The notes under the pieces are model-generated. The model was not told the origin of the DNA and did no database searches. It saw nothing but the letters and a program-made list of their open reading frames with translations. A DNA stretch of 64,000 bases from the NCBI RefSeq assembly GCF_039872745.1, contig NZ_JBDPZD010000004.1, forward strand, positions 62,001 through 126,000, written 5' to 3'. This stretch comes from Pelomonas paludis. Lineage in GTDB: Bacteria > Pseudomonadota > Gammaproteobacteria > Burkholderiales > Burkholderiaceae_C. This document shows, one piece after another, positions 31,512 through 40,651 of this stretch (position 1 is its first letter; each line of letters begins with the position of its first letter). The translations under genes were made by a program, and so were the position numbers.

Positions 31512-31533
31512 AAGGGCCGCTTGCGCGGCCCTT
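31512..31533 (-). terminator. Intrinsic terminator of the first porin gene
   Basis: On the minus strand a perfect 9-bp stem (AAGGGCCGC and GCGGCCCTT) with a 4-base loop is followed directly by TTTTTGTTTTG. It begins about 20 bases after the porin stop and separates the porin genes from the peptide transporter operon. Confidence 0.85.
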
Positions 31534-31553
31534 GAGACATTCGCTGACGCGAA

Positions 31554-32642
31554 TCAGAAACGGTGACGCAGACCCAGGGTCACGCCAGTGCGCTTCGAAG
31601 CGCCATTGGCGAAGCGGGCAACACCAGCGCTGTTGAAGCTCGAAGAATCCGCTTCGAGATAGGCGTCAGTGCGCTTCGAGAACGCGTAGTCAGCAACTGC
31701 CGACCAAAGCGTAAGCTTGCTCTTCGCGCGGCCAGCCGTTTGCGGCGTCTGATCAACCAGATACAGGCTGGTACCCAAGTTCAGCTGAGGAGTCAGTTGG
31801 TAAGAGACACCGGCTTGGAACATATTGCGCTTCGACACGTCGTTCGTGAGCGCGTTGTAAGCCGCGCCACCCGCGTTGGCACCGAGAGAGCCGGTAATGC
31901 TTGCTTGCAACAAGCTGCCCGTATCAAACTTGTTAGTCGCATACACCACGTTCCAGTGCGCAGGACCAGCCGTGTAGGTCGCTCCAACGATGGTGGCGGT
32001 GGCCTTCTTGCCCGAGCTATCGGTCACGCCGAGATAGGTACCAACAACAGCGAACGGGCCGGACGCGTACTTCAACAGGCCACCTGCGCTCTTGTTGTTA
32101 GTAGTGGCTTCGCCAGCACTCAGCTGCAGCGAGCCAGAGAGACCGCCCGAAGCGAAGCTGTACTTCACCATGTTGTCCTGGCGAGCACCCAGGGTCATGC
32201 CAAGTTCAGGTTTGAAGATTTCAGCGAAGGGGGAATACTTGTAGGACGCCAGCGTCGCGGCGTAGGCATCGAACAGCACGTTGTACTGACGGCCCAGGCG
32301 GACAATGCCTGCATTGGTTTGCAAACCAACCCAGGCTTGGCGCCAAAAGTCATTCACACCGCTCGCGTTGACGGACGAGGGGACACCAGTGTCCGAGTTC
32401 AGGCGGTGCTCAATATTTGCCAGCGCCTTCATGCCACCGCCCATATCTTCGGTGACATTGATACCCAGTCGGCTTTGCGACATACCGCCGGGAATCAGTT
32501 GGCGCTGAGAAGTACCAGCATTGGCATTGGAGGTATAGCGAATACCCGCGTCCATGATGCCGTAGAGGGTCACGCTCGACTGCGCCCATGCAGCCGAAGT
32601 GCTGGCGGCCAGAACTGCCAAGGCCAATGAAGCTTTTTTCAT
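31554..32642 (-). CDS. Gram-negative porin (OmpC-type, betaproteobacterial)
   Basis: 362 residues from the ATG at 32642, with AGGAG at a good distance; the TTG just upstream is unlikely. The Sec signal MKKASLALAVLAASTSAAWA is followed by 'QSSVTLYGIMDAGIRYTS', the standard first strand of beta-proteobacterial trimeric porins. 'SRLGINVTEDMGGGMKALANIEHRL' and 'WVGLQTNAGIVRLGRQYN' are also typical. Alternating beta-strands continue to a C-terminal 'GLRHRF', whose final Phe is the outer-membrane assembly signal. It should be a 16-strand diffusion pore. Codon use is richer in A/T-ending codons than in neighbours, as expected for a highly expressed protein. A strong terminator follows. Confidence 0.95.
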   Translation of the reverse strand: MKKASLALAVLAASTSAAWAQSSVTLYGIMDAGIRYTSNANAGTSQRQLIPGGMSQSRLGINVTEDMGGGMKALANIEHRLNSDTGVPSSVNASGVNDFWRQAWVGLQTNAGIVRLGRQYNVLFDAYAATLASYKYSPFAEIFKPELGMTLGARQDNMVKYSFASGGLSGSLQLSAGEATTNNKSAGGLLKYASGPFAVVGTYLGVTDSSGKKATATIVGATYTAGPAHWNVVYATNKFDTGSLLQASITGSLGANAGGAAYNALTNDVSKRNMFQAGVSYQLTPQLNLGTSLYLVDQTPQTAGRAKSKLTLWSAVADYAFSKRTDAYLEADSSSFNSAGVARFANGASKRTGVTLGLRHRF

Positions 32643-32752
32643 CAAATGTCTCCTGGTAGGAAGAATGGCGAACCGGCTTATTGTGATCTATCGAAGTACC
32701 TGCGATTCCAGGCTGTTGCGCGCCGCCCACATTCCAGGAGTGCTGCGCGGCA

Positions 32753-32786
32753 GTGTCGGGGCTTGGCGAAAGCCGCGCCCTGACAC
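32753..32786 (-). terminator. Possible imperfect hairpin terminator of the second porin
   Basis: GTGTC (32753-32757) pairs with GACAC (32782-32786), with a G/C-rich interior (GGGC/GCCC and GGC/GCC pairs) around a small loop. There is no T-tract on the minus strand. Only position 16 bases downstream of the porin stop supports it. The rest of the 159-base inter-porin region holds the leader of the first porin and no gene. Confidence 0.3.
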
Positions 32787-32801
32787 CGCCGGCCGCCAGG
32801 A

Positions 32802-33851
32802 TCAGAAGCTGTGACGCAGGCCCAGATCAAAGCCGCTGGACTTCTGTCCGGCGGTGACTGCAGGCGAGTTCGTCACAGAGAACTGGCCCTTGCCGTTGTT
32901 CTCGATCTGGCTGTAAGTCGTGTAGATCGCCGTGCGCTTGGACAGGTTGTAGAGGTAGCCCAGCGCGAACAGCTTGGCGTCGCCCACGCCGGCCAGTGCC
33001 TCGGCCGCCGCGTTGGCCTTGGCGTCGGTGTAACCCGCCGTAATCTGGCCTTGCCCAATTGGCACGATAAGGCCGATGGTGGTAAGGCTCTGCTTGCGAT
33101 CCAGGTACTTGGTCTCGCCCAGATTCAGTTGCAGCTTGGCTGCACCGAAGTCGTACGCCGCACCAAACACGGTCATGGTGAACTTCTGCTGCAGCGCGCT
33201 GGTGGTGCTGTCGTAGCCCAGCCCCAAGTTCAAGCCGCCTTGCTTGAAGCCAAAGCGGAAGCCTTGCATCTTCTTGCCGCCTGAGCTGGTGTTCGTGCTG
33301 GGCGACGCGGCCACGTTCGAACCCTCGCCAGCAGCCAGGTCGATCGAACCATAGAAGCCACCAAGATTGCCAGGCAGCACGTAGTTGATCTGGTTGTCGG
33401 CGCGGTTCAAGGTGTCCACATTGCTGCCCAGGCCGTTGTAGAGGCGCGAAACGTCACCCAGGCCGGTGGTACCGAAGGGATCGAAGTCGTCCAGGTGCAG
33501 GCGCGCCGAGGTCTTGCCGCGCCCCAGGCGCAGCTCGCCAAAGTTGCCCATCAGGCTGACGCTGGAACGCCGGTTCCAGAAACGCAGTGCGTCTCCCTGC
33601 GCGCCCGTGTCCGTCGCCACAGCGGCTTCGATCCAAAAGCCGGCCTTCAGGCCGCCGCCCAGATCCTCAACGCCACGAAAGCCCAGCCGGCTGCTGGACA
33701 GGCCATCGCTGCCCAGCGACTTGAGCGTCTTGCCGCTGGACTTGGTGTAGCGTGCGGCCGCATCCAGCACACCGAACACCGTCACGCTGGACTGCGCCGC
33801 AGCCGTGAGGGACACAAGCATGGCCGCCAAGGCCACCGCAGACTTTTTCAT
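32802..33851 (-). CDS. Gram-negative porin (OmpC-type), second copy
   Basis: 349 residues from the ATG at 33851, which has CGGAG eight bases upstream and starts a clean Sec signal (MKKSAVALAAMLVSLTAAA); an ATG at 33872 is in frame but gives an atypical leader. The mature protein opens 'QSSVTVFGVLDAAARYTKSS', then 'SSRLGFRGVEDLGGGLKAGFWIEA' and 'LMGNFGELRLGRG', and ends in 'GLRHSF' with terminal Phe. It is a paralogue of the neighbouring porin, but clearly diverged, so not a recent duplication. The two could have different selectivity or regulation. It carries its own upstream palindrome. Confidence 0.94.
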   Translation of the reverse strand: MKKSAVALAAMLVSLTAAAQSSVTVFGVLDAAARYTKSSGKTLKSLGSDGLSSSRLGFRGVEDLGGGLKAGFWIEAAVATDTGAQGDALRFWNRRSSVSLMGNFGELRLGRGKTSARLHLDDFDPFGTTGLGDVSRLYNGLGSNVDTLNRADNQINYVLPGNLGGFYGSIDLAAGEGSNVAASPSTNTSSGGKKMQGFRFGFKQGGLNLGLGYDSTTSALQQKFTMTVFGAAYDFGAAKLQLNLGETKYLDRKQSLTTIGLIVPIGQGQITAGYTDAKANAAAEALAGVGDAKLFALGYLYNLSKRTAIYTTYSQIENNGKGQFSVTNSPAVTAGQKSSGFDLGLRHSF

Positions 33852-33913
33852 TTGAATGCTCCGAAAGTTCATGGAAACTGCCTCGCGAAACCCTCGCCCC
33901 GCAGCAACCCAGT

Positions 33914-33937
33914 CATTCGAGCAGTCGAATGTGACAA
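33914..33937 (-). promoter_or_regulatory. Operator-like palindrome next to a -35-like element upstream of the second porin
   Basis: CATTCGA and TCGAATG (33914-33920 and 33925-33931) form a perfect 7-bp inverted repeat with a 4-base spacer. On the minus strand it directly follows TTGTCA (33932-33937), a good -35 match; no good -10 hexamer is seen at 16-18 bases. The layout suggests a regulator binding site over the porin promoter. The rest of the 166-base porin-coq7 region shows nothing else. Confidence 0.4.
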
Positions 33938-34017
33938 GCTGATCTCACGGCGCCCTGCCGTGCCCTGCTGTCGGCACATCGCCACGTCACACAACCGTCA
34001 TCCAGCTTCGCTTAAGC

Positions 34018-34656
34018 ATGCAGCGCCGCCATACCCGTATCGACGAGCTTTGCATCGGGCTCGACAACGGCCTTCGCACCCTGTTCGCGCGGGCACACGC
34101 CGCACGGCGGTCCCCTGCGGCCGATTTGCCTGAGCCAGCATTGACCGAGGCGGAACGGCAGACCTCCGCCGCGCTGATGCGCGTCAACCACGTGGGGGAG
34201 GTGTGCGCGCAAGCGCTTTATCAGTCGCAGGCATTGTGGTCACGGGACGGCGCACATGCTGCCCACTTCCGTGCGGCGGCGGCCGACGAGTGGGACCACC
34301 TCGCGTGGACGGCGGACCGGGTTCATCGCCTGCAGGGGCACACCAGCTACCTGAATCCACTGTGGTGGGGCGGCGCCTTCGCTATCGGCAGCCTGGCCGG
34401 ACTGGCCGGCGACCGCTGGAGCCTGGGCTTTGTGATCGAGACCGAACGCCAGGTTGAAGCCCACCTGGCCAGCCACCTCGACCGTCTGCCTGCGGCCGAC
34501 CTGCCCTCGCGGGCCATCGTTGACGTGATGAAGGCCGAAGAGGCCGAACACGCCGCCACGGCAGCCAGGGCCGGAGGAGAGACGCTGCCAGCCCCTGTCC
34601 AGCAGGCCATGCGTCTGGCGGCCAAGGTGATGACCTCGGTCGCCCACTATCTCTAA
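34018..34656 (+). CDS. coq7: 2-polyprenyl-3-methyl-6-methoxy-1,4-benzoquinol hydroxylase Coq7
   Basis: 212 residues. Coq7 is a membrane-associated di-iron monooxygenase that hydroxylates demethoxyubiquinol in ubiquinone biosynthesis. The four-helix-bundle ligands are visible in order: Glu in 'MRVNHVGEVCAQALYQ', E-W-D-H in 'ADEWDHLAW', Glu in 'FVIETERQVEAHL', and E-E-A-E-H in 'MKAEEAEHAATA'. The length fits the family. It is alone on its strand and its stop is two bases from that of the convergent osmC-type gene. Confidence 0.95.
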   Translation: MQRRHTRIDELCIGLDNGLRTLFARAHAARRSPAADLPEPALTEAERQTSAALMRVNHVGEVCAQALYQSQALWSRDGAHAAHFRAAAADEWDHLAWTADRVHRLQGHTSYLNPLWWGGAFAIGSLAGLAGDRWSLGFVIETERQVEAHLASHLDRLPAADLPSRAIVDVMKAEEAEHAATAARAGGETLPAPVQQAMRLAAKVMTSVAHYL

Positions 34657-34658
34657 GC

Positions 34659-35090
34659 TCAGACCTCTTCGATTTCGAACGAAGTCGTGATGGCGGCCGT
34701 CTTGTCCAGCATGGCGGTGGCCGAGCAGTATTTTTCGTGCGAGAGCGCAATGGCACGCTGGACCGACTCGGGCTTCAGCGCCCGGCCAGTGACCTTGAAA
34801 TGCAGGTGGATGGCCGTGAAGACTTTGGGATCGGTCGTGGCTCGCTCGGCCTTCAAGCTGACTTGGCAGTCGCGCACGTCCTGACGACCACGCTGCAGGA
34901 TCAGCACGACATCAAAAGCCGTGCAGCCACCAGCGCCAGCCAGCAGCATTTCCATCGGGCGCGCGGCCAAGTTGTTACCACCGGCTTCCGGCGCGCCGTC
35001 CATCTGCAGCAGATGCCCGCTGCCGGTCGTCGCCACAAAGGTCATGCCGCTCGGGCCACCCTTGCCCATCCACTGAACCTTGCATTCCAT
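34659..35090 (-). CDS. OsmC family protein (YhfA-like)
   Basis: 143 residues, complete. OsmC/Ohr proteins reduce organic hydroperoxides with a pair of cysteines; this one has Cys in 'GAGGCTAFDVVLIL' and in 'ALSHEKYCSATAML', the two expected positions. 'ARPMEMLLAGAGGCT' and 'KPESVQRAIALSHEKYC' match the YhfA-type subgroup, whose substrate is less certain than that of Ohr or OsmC proper. The upstream stretch is shared with a candidate small RNA read in the other direction. Confidence 0.9.
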   Translation of the reverse strand: MECKVQWMGKGGPSGMTFVATTGSGHLLQMDGAPEAGGNNLAARPMEMLLAGAGGCTAFDVVLILQRGRQDVRDCQVSLKAERATTDPKVFTAIHLHFKVTGRALKPESVQRAIALSHEKYCSATAMLDKTAAITTSFEIEEV

Positions 35091-35105
35091 CGCGGTCTAG
35101 AGCTT

Positions 35106-35134
35106 TTGCTCAAAAAGTTTCACAAAAGAATATT
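35106..35134 (+). promoter_or_regulatory. Putative promoter of a small RNA
   Basis: TTGCTC (35106-35111) and AATATT (35129-35134) are separated by exactly 17 bases. The predicted start near 35141 lies about 160 bases upstream of a strong intrinsic terminator, with no credible coding frame between them. Confidence 0.4.
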
Positions 35135-35140
35135 GCGGCG

Positions 35141-35301
35141 CAGCATACCTGCGTGGCAAACTCGAACCATGCTTTGGTCCACAGACCATTCGCATCTGGC
35201 TAAGATGTGAATCGTCTTTGGGAATTCCCAAAGCGACGTTTGTCTCCTCCACCGCCTACTGGTGGATTCAACCCGGACTCGCAAGAGTTCGGGTTTTTTT
35301 T
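35141..35301 (+). ncRNA. Candidate small regulatory RNA between the osmC-type gene and ilvA
   Basis: The 293-base space between two genes ends, on the plus strand, in a textbook terminator although no gene on that strand precedes it for about 430 bases (the last, coq7, ends at 34656). Upstream of it are two further stem-loops: a 7-bp stem CTTTGGG/CCCAAAG with an AATT loop (35216-35233) and CCACC/GGTGG with a 7-base loop (35249-35265). Between them lies an unpaired C/U-rich run, TGTCTCCTCC, complementary to a Shine-Dalgarno sequence. This architecture (exposed CU-rich seed plus terminator with a long U-tail) is that of Hfq-type trans-acting sRNAs. Alternatively the terminator could be a leader attenuator of ilvA, but I found no supporting leader peptide. 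The 5' end is uncertain. Confidence 0.5.
35270..35301 (+). terminator. Strong intrinsic terminator upstream of ilvA
   Basis: AACCCGGACTC pairs with GAGTTCGGGTT (11 pairs, one G-T) around a GCAA tetraloop and runs into eight consecutive T (35294-35301). It is the clearest intrinsic terminator in the window. It lies 82 bases before the ilvA ATG. Confidence 0.9.
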
Positions 35302-35383
35302 CGCCGCAAGCCGCCTGAAGCCGGCCTAAAACCAGCGCCCCCTATGATGCCGGGCCGCCTTTCACTGCCTGGACACCACGCCC

Positions 35384-36958
<1,575 letters not shown>

Positions 36959-37072
36959 GTCGAAAATGCGACCCCAGGCGGTCGGACCGCCACTGAGGCC
37001 GTTGGCTGGAGACGTTCTGCAGGCGCTGCGGCCTTGGACCGCATGGCCTGACCCTGGAGCACGCTGACATCG

Positions 37073-38161
37073 ATGACCGAGACCGCGCCGCAATCCTTGA
37101 TTTCGCCCACCTCCAACCCTGAGCTGGAGAGTGCACTGCGTGACCGCGTGGACCGCCGCGCTGCCATCTGTGGCGCGCTAGGCGAGCTGGAGCCGCTGGC
37201 TGTCCGCCTCGGTTTGATCCAAAACTCCCTGACGCCGCGTTTCCGCGACCCGGTGCTGGCGATGTTTGCGGCCGACCATGGCCTGGCCGTCGAGGGCGTG
37301 TGCAACCAGACCGCCTCGGGCCTGCTGCGCCCCACCAAGGAACAGGTCCACATGGCGCTGCACGCCCAGCTGCCAGTGGCCGTGTTCGCGCGCCTGCAGG
37401 GCCTGCACCTGACGGTGGTGGACTGCGGTGTGGCCGACAACCTGGCACCGCACGCGCGCCTGATGGCCCGCAAGATCGCCCATGGCACGCGCAACGCCAA
37501 GTCCGCCCTCGCGATGAGCCTGGAACAAGCCCACGCCGGTGTGCGGGTGGGCATGGAGATCGCCGACAACCTGCCTGGCAACGCCCTGGCCTGCTCGGGC
37601 CTTGGTGTGGGCGCTGCCGAGAGCGCCGCGCTGGTGCTTTCGCGGCTGTCCGACCAATCGGTGCGCGAGTTCGTCGTTTCAGGCCCGCAGATGCGGCAGG
37701 ACGAACTCGTCCACCTGCTCGACGTCCTGCACGCCGCCCTGACCCGTCACCGCGATGCGCTGAGCCCGATGGAAGTGCTGGCGGCCCTTGGCGGCTTCGA
37801 GGTGGCCGTCATGGTGGGTGCCATGCTGGTGGCGGCCAGCAAGCGCAGCCTGATCATCGTGGACGGCATCGCCGCCTGCGCGGCACTCAAGGTGGCCTCG
37901 CTGATCTGCGCGCCCGTCACCGACTACGCCGTCTTCTGCCGCAGCCGCGTGCACCGCGGGCTCGACGAAGCGCTCTCGCTGTTCCACTCGTCCGCACTGC
38001 TGGAGCTGGGCATGGACTGCGCCGATGGCACCGGCGCCGCGCTGGCCTGGCCCATGATCCGCGCTGCGGCCGCCTTGCTCAGCGACCTGCACGAAAGCAA
38101 TGAGGGCCGCCTCTCCAGCCGCCCCGACCCCAACAGCGCGCAGTTGCCCACGCTCAGCTAA
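37073..38161 (+). CDS. CobT-like phosphoribosyltransferase homologue with altered active-site motifs
   Basis: 362 residues, about the length of CobT (nicotinate-nucleotide-dimethylbenzimidazole phosphoribosyltransferase). Similarity is clear: 'VLAMFAADHGLAVEGV', 'LTVVDCGVADNL', 'LAALGGFEVAVMVGAMLVAA', 'IIVDGIAACAALKVASL' and 'DGTGAALAWPMIRAAAALL'. But two conserved active-site stretches differ from the Salmonella enzyme as I recall it: 'GELGMANTT' is here 'SGLGVGAAES', and 'LGEGSGAALA' is 'CADGTGAALA', so both key glutamates appear to be replaced. There are no other cobalamin genes nearby. It could be a diverged enzyme with another base or nucleotide substrate. The stop codon abuts the convergent gspC stop (TAATTA). 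Confidence 0.75.
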   Translation: MTETAPQSLISPTSNPELESALRDRVDRRAAICGALGELEPLAVRLGLIQNSLTPRFRDPVLAMFAADHGLAVEGVCNQTASGLLRPTKEQVHMALHAQLPVAVFARLQGLHLTVVDCGVADNLAPHARLMARKIAHGTRNAKSALAMSLEQAHAGVRVGMEIADNLPGNALACSGLGVGAAESAALVLSRLSDQSVREFVVSGPQMRQDELVHLLDVLHAALTRHRDALSPMEVLAALGGFEVAVMVGAMLVAASKRSLIIVDGIAACAALKVASLICAPVTDYAVFCRSRVHRGLDEALSLFHSSALLELGMDCADGTGAALAWPMIRAAAALLSDLHESNEGRLSSRPDPNSAQLPTLS

Positions 38162-38725
38162 TTACTGAGTGGGATTGCGCTGCCGCGTCGGCGCTCCAGG
38201 TGCCGGTGCAGATTGATCACCAGCCGATGCTTCACCGCCCAGCACAGTGGCCGAGGGCGCTGCCGGTGGCAGATTGCCCGTCGCGGCCGCCGGCTGGGCT
38301 TGCATCTGCAGCACCTGGGCGGGGGCCTGAGCATCCACACCCAGGCTGGCGCTTCGGGCGTCCACGCGCAGCAGGCGCAATTCGCCATCCACCTTGGCGC
38401 CCACCCGAACGGTGCGCACCACGCCATCCACCTCGATCAGGGCCACCCCTTCGCCGGCACGCGCAGCACGGTCCGACTTCGGGGCCACCACGCCCACCAG
38501 GCGCAGGCGGCTTGACACGGCGGCACTGTCATCCTGGGCTGGGTCCGCAGCCACCGGCGTCGCTCCCAACAGCCGCGTCAGGTCTGCACGCACGGGCTGA
38601 GAATCCGTCGCGGCCAGCGCATGGCTCGGCGTGGCCAGAGGCTGCGCTACAGCCAGCAGCAACCAGTACACGGAGGAGGCTCCGAGCAGGGTCCAGACGA
38701 TGAAGGTCATCAGGCGGGGCAACAT
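38162..38725 (-). CDS. gspC: Type II secretion system protein GspC
   Basis: 187 residues from the ATG at 38725, which places the transmembrane helix at residues about 5-27 (MTFIVWTLLGASSVYWLLLA). The periplasmic part has a short homology-region-like domain, 'SSRLRLVGVVAP', 'GVALIEVDGVVRTVRVGAKV' and 'LLRVDARSASLGVD', which in GspC binds the secretin GspD. The proline/alanine-rich tail lacks a PDZ domain. It is transcribed opposite to all the other gsp genes, starting 46 bases from gspG; the same divergent arrangement is known, as I recall, in Burkholderia. The short family length is usual for betaproteobacteria. Confidence 0.88.
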   Translation of the reverse strand: MLPRLMTFIVWTLLGASSVYWLLLAVAQPLATPSHALAATDSQPVRADLTRLLGATPVAADPAQDDSAAVSSRLRLVGVVAPKSDRAARAGEGVALIEVDGVVRTVRVGAKVDGELRLLRVDARSASLGVDAQAPAQVLQMQAQPAAATGNLPPAAPSATVLGGEASAGDQSAPAPGAPTRQRNPTQ

Positions 38726-38771
38726 GCTGCCGATTATGATGCGTCGCCCTGCCGGACCACCGCCACTGACC

Positions 38772-39221
38772 ATGCTTGCACCCTCTCGCTCTGCCCCGTG
38801 CTTTCGTCAGCAGCGCACGCGCGGCTTCACCCTGATCGAGCTGCTGGTGGTGCTGGTCATCATCGGAGTGCTGGCCGCCCTCGTCGTGCCCAATGTGCTG
38901 GACCGCGCGGACGACGCCAAGGTCACCGCCGCGCGCACGGACGTCAACAACCTGATGCAGTCGCTCAAGCTTTACAAGCTGGACAACCAGCGCTTCCCGA
39001 GCGCCGAGCAAGGCCTGGAGGCTCTGGTGCGCAAGCCCACCGCCGGCACGCCCCCGCCCAACTGGCGGCCCTATCTCGACAAGCTGCCCAACGACCCCTG
39101 GGGCCGGCCCTACCAGTACGCCAACCCGGGCGTGAAGGGCGAGGTCGACGTCTACAGCTTTGGCGCCGATGGCCGCGCCGGTGGCGAAGGACGTGACGCC
39201 GACATCGGCTCCTGGCAGTGA
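38772..39221 (+). CDS. gspG: Type II secretion system major pseudopilin GspG
   Basis: 149 residues from the ATG at 38772. The leader ends at Gly18, with cleavage before FTLIELLVVLVIIGVLAALV and Glu at +5. The globular part has 'YKLDNQRFPSAEQGLEALV' and 'YLDKLPNDPWGRPYQY', strictly typical of GspG, and the C-terminal calcium-binding loop ends 'YSFGADGRAGGEGRDADIGSW'. It is the main subunit of the pseudopilus and needs the prepilin peptidase encoded outside this window. It is the first gene of the plus-strand gsp operon. Confidence 0.96.
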   Translation: MLAPSRSAPCFRQQRTRGFTLIELLVVLVIIGVLAALVVPNVLDRADDAKVTAARTDVNNLMQSLKLYKLDNQRFPSAEQGLEALVRKPTAGTPPPNWRPYLDKLPNDPWGRPYQYANPGVKGEVDVYSFGADGRAGGEGRDADIGSWQ

Positions 39222-39675
39222 CGCGGTGCTGAAGCGCGGGTGGCAAGCCGGCTTCACACTGATCGAACTGCTGGTCGTGGTGGCCTTGATCGCCATCGCC
39301 ACGGCCACCTTGAGCCTTGCGCTGCGTGACCCGGCCGAGAGCCAGTTGCGCCGCGAGGCCGACCGCCTCACCGCCCTGCTCGAAGCCGCCCGTGCCGAAA
39401 GCCGCGCCTCCGGGCTCGCGGTGCGCTGGCGCCCGACCGGCAACGAGCCTGGTGAGCAATTCCGCTTCGAGGGCCTGCCGCGCAGCATCCAGTTGCCCAG
39501 CCGTTGGCTCGGCGACCCGGTGGCCGTCAGTATCGAGAACGCGCGCGTGCTCGTTCTCGGCCCCGAGCCCCTGATCCCGCCGCAACGCCTCACGCTCCAG
39601 CTCGGACGCCAGCGCGTGCTGCTGGCCAGCGATGGCCTGTCGCCGTTTGAAATCGTTGAGAGCGGCGCACTGTGA
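39169..39675 (+). CDS. gspH: Type II secretion system pseudopilin GspH
   Basis: About 168 residues; the start is ambiguous. I give the ATG at 39169, overlapping gspG, but GTG codons at 39181, 39193 and 39226 would yield leaders of more usual length, and none has a convincing ribosome-binding site. The prepilin motif is QAG^FTLIELLVVVALIAIATA. The remaining domain with 'RREADRLTALLEAARAESRASG' and 'VRWRPTG' is the GspH/FimT fold. It forms part of the pseudopilus tip together with I, J and K. Confidence 0.9.
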   Translation: MAAPVAKDVTPTSAPGSDAVLKRGWQAGFTLIELLVVVALIAIATATLSLALRDPAESQLRREADRLTALLEAARAESRASGLAVRWRPTGNEPGEQFRFEGLPRSIQLPSRWLGDPVAVSIENARVLVLGPEPLIPPQRLTLQLGRQRVLLASDGLSPFEIVESGAL

Positions 39676-40037
39676 ACCCAGGCCGTCAGCGTGGCTTCAC
39701 CCTCATTGAAGTGCTGGTGGCCCTGGTCATCGTGGCCATCGCGCTCGGAGCCGGCATCAAGGCGGCTGGCGCACTGACCGACAACGCCGAGCGCTTGGCC
39801 CGCGTGACCGCCGGCCAGTGGTGTGCCGAGAACCGCCTCACCGCGCTGCGTCTGAGCAAGTTGCCCCCCGAGCTCGGCGAACAGCCCTTTGGCTGCGAAC
39901 AGCTCGGCCAGCAGTTCGCGGGCGTGCTGCGCGCCAGCCCCACGCCCAACCCGTTGTTCCGCAGGGTCGATGCCGAGGTGCGCGATGCCCAGGGCCTGCC
40001 GGTGATCACGGTGTCGACCATCATTGGACAGTTCTGA
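39672..40037 (+). CDS. gspI: Type II secretion system pseudopilin GspI
   Basis: 121 residues from a GTG start that overlaps the gspH stop (GTGA). The leader MNPGRQRG is followed by FTLIEVLVALVIVAIALGAG. 'QWCAENRLTALRL' and the following Cys in 'PFGCEQL' are normal for GspI. The protein is the core of the trimeric pseudopilus tip (I-J-K). The stop overlaps the gspJ ATG by one base (TGATG). Confidence 0.95.
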   Translation: MNPGRQRGFTLIEVLVALVIVAIALGAGIKAAGALTDNAERLARVTAGQWCAENRLTALRLSKLPPELGEQPFGCEQLGQQFAGVLRASPTPNPLFRRVDAEVRDAQGLPVITVSTIIGQF

Positions 40038-40651
40038 TGCGCAGCCAGCACGGCTTCACGCTCGTCGAGGTGCTGGTGGCGCTGGTCATCATGGCCACCA
40101 TGGCCGCCATGTCCTGGCGCGGCCTGGACGCCCTCACCAAGACGCGGGAAGTTGCACAGCACCGCCTGGCCCAGACCGCACGCCTGCAGACCGTGCTGGA
40201 CCAGTGGGAAACCGACCTGCGCGCGCTGCAAGACAGCAAGAGCGAAGTGCCCCCACTCAGTTTCGACGGCGGCACCCTGACGCTCACCCGTGCAACGCCC
40301 GACGGCTTGCAGGTCGTTGTCTGGAGCCTGCGCGAAGGGACGGTCTACCGCTGGGCCAGCGCGCCACTGCGCACGCTCAACGAGGTGATCGGTGAACGTC
40401 AGCGCGGCCAGCAAGCGCTGGCCCAGCGCAACCAGGCGCTGCGGGCGTTGGAGGGCGTGGCCGGTTGGCAGTTCTATTGCTTCCGCGGCAATGCGTGGTC
40501 CAACTGTCTTTCCAGTGCTGACGAGGTGCCCGACCAGGCACCCATCCCGAAGAACGCGCTGCCAAGCGGTCTGCGCATGCAGATGCAGTTCGCTCCTGGC
40601 GCGGGGCTGAACGGCAGCCTGGTCCGGGAAATCGAGTTGGCGGCGCCATGA
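40037..40651 (+). CDS. gspJ: Type II secretion system pseudopilin GspJ
   Basis: 204 residues starting at the ATG that shares a base with the gspI stop. The very short leader MRSQHG precedes FTLVEVLVALVIMATMAAMS, with Glu at +5. 'WRGLDALTKTREVAQHRLAQ' and 'LDQWETDLRAL' match GspJ. It sits in the pseudopilus tip complex with GspI and GspK. The stop overlaps gspK by four bases. Confidence 0.94.
   Translation: MRSQHGFTLVEVLVALVIMATMAAMSWRGLDALTKTREVAQHRLAQTARLQTVLDQWETDLRALQDSKSEVPPLSFDGGTLTLTRATPDGLQVVVWSLREGTVYRWASAPLRTLNEVIGERQRGQQALAQRNQALRALEGVAGWQFYCFRGNAWSNCLSSADEVPDQAPIPKNALPSGLRMQMQFAPGAGLNGSLVREIELAAP

Noticed and set aside
35218..35301. Possible attenuator leader peptide with tandem Trp codons just before the terminator upstream of ilvA
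   Set aside because: No ATG or ribosome-binding site fits the frame, the start would be a TTG inside a hairpin, and Trp codons make no sense for an isoleucine-pathway gene.
36977..36991. Inverted repeat GGCGGTC-G-GACCGCC between ilvA and the CobT-like gene as a terminator
   Set aside because: The loop is too small, there is no T-tract, and the genes may be co-transcribed.
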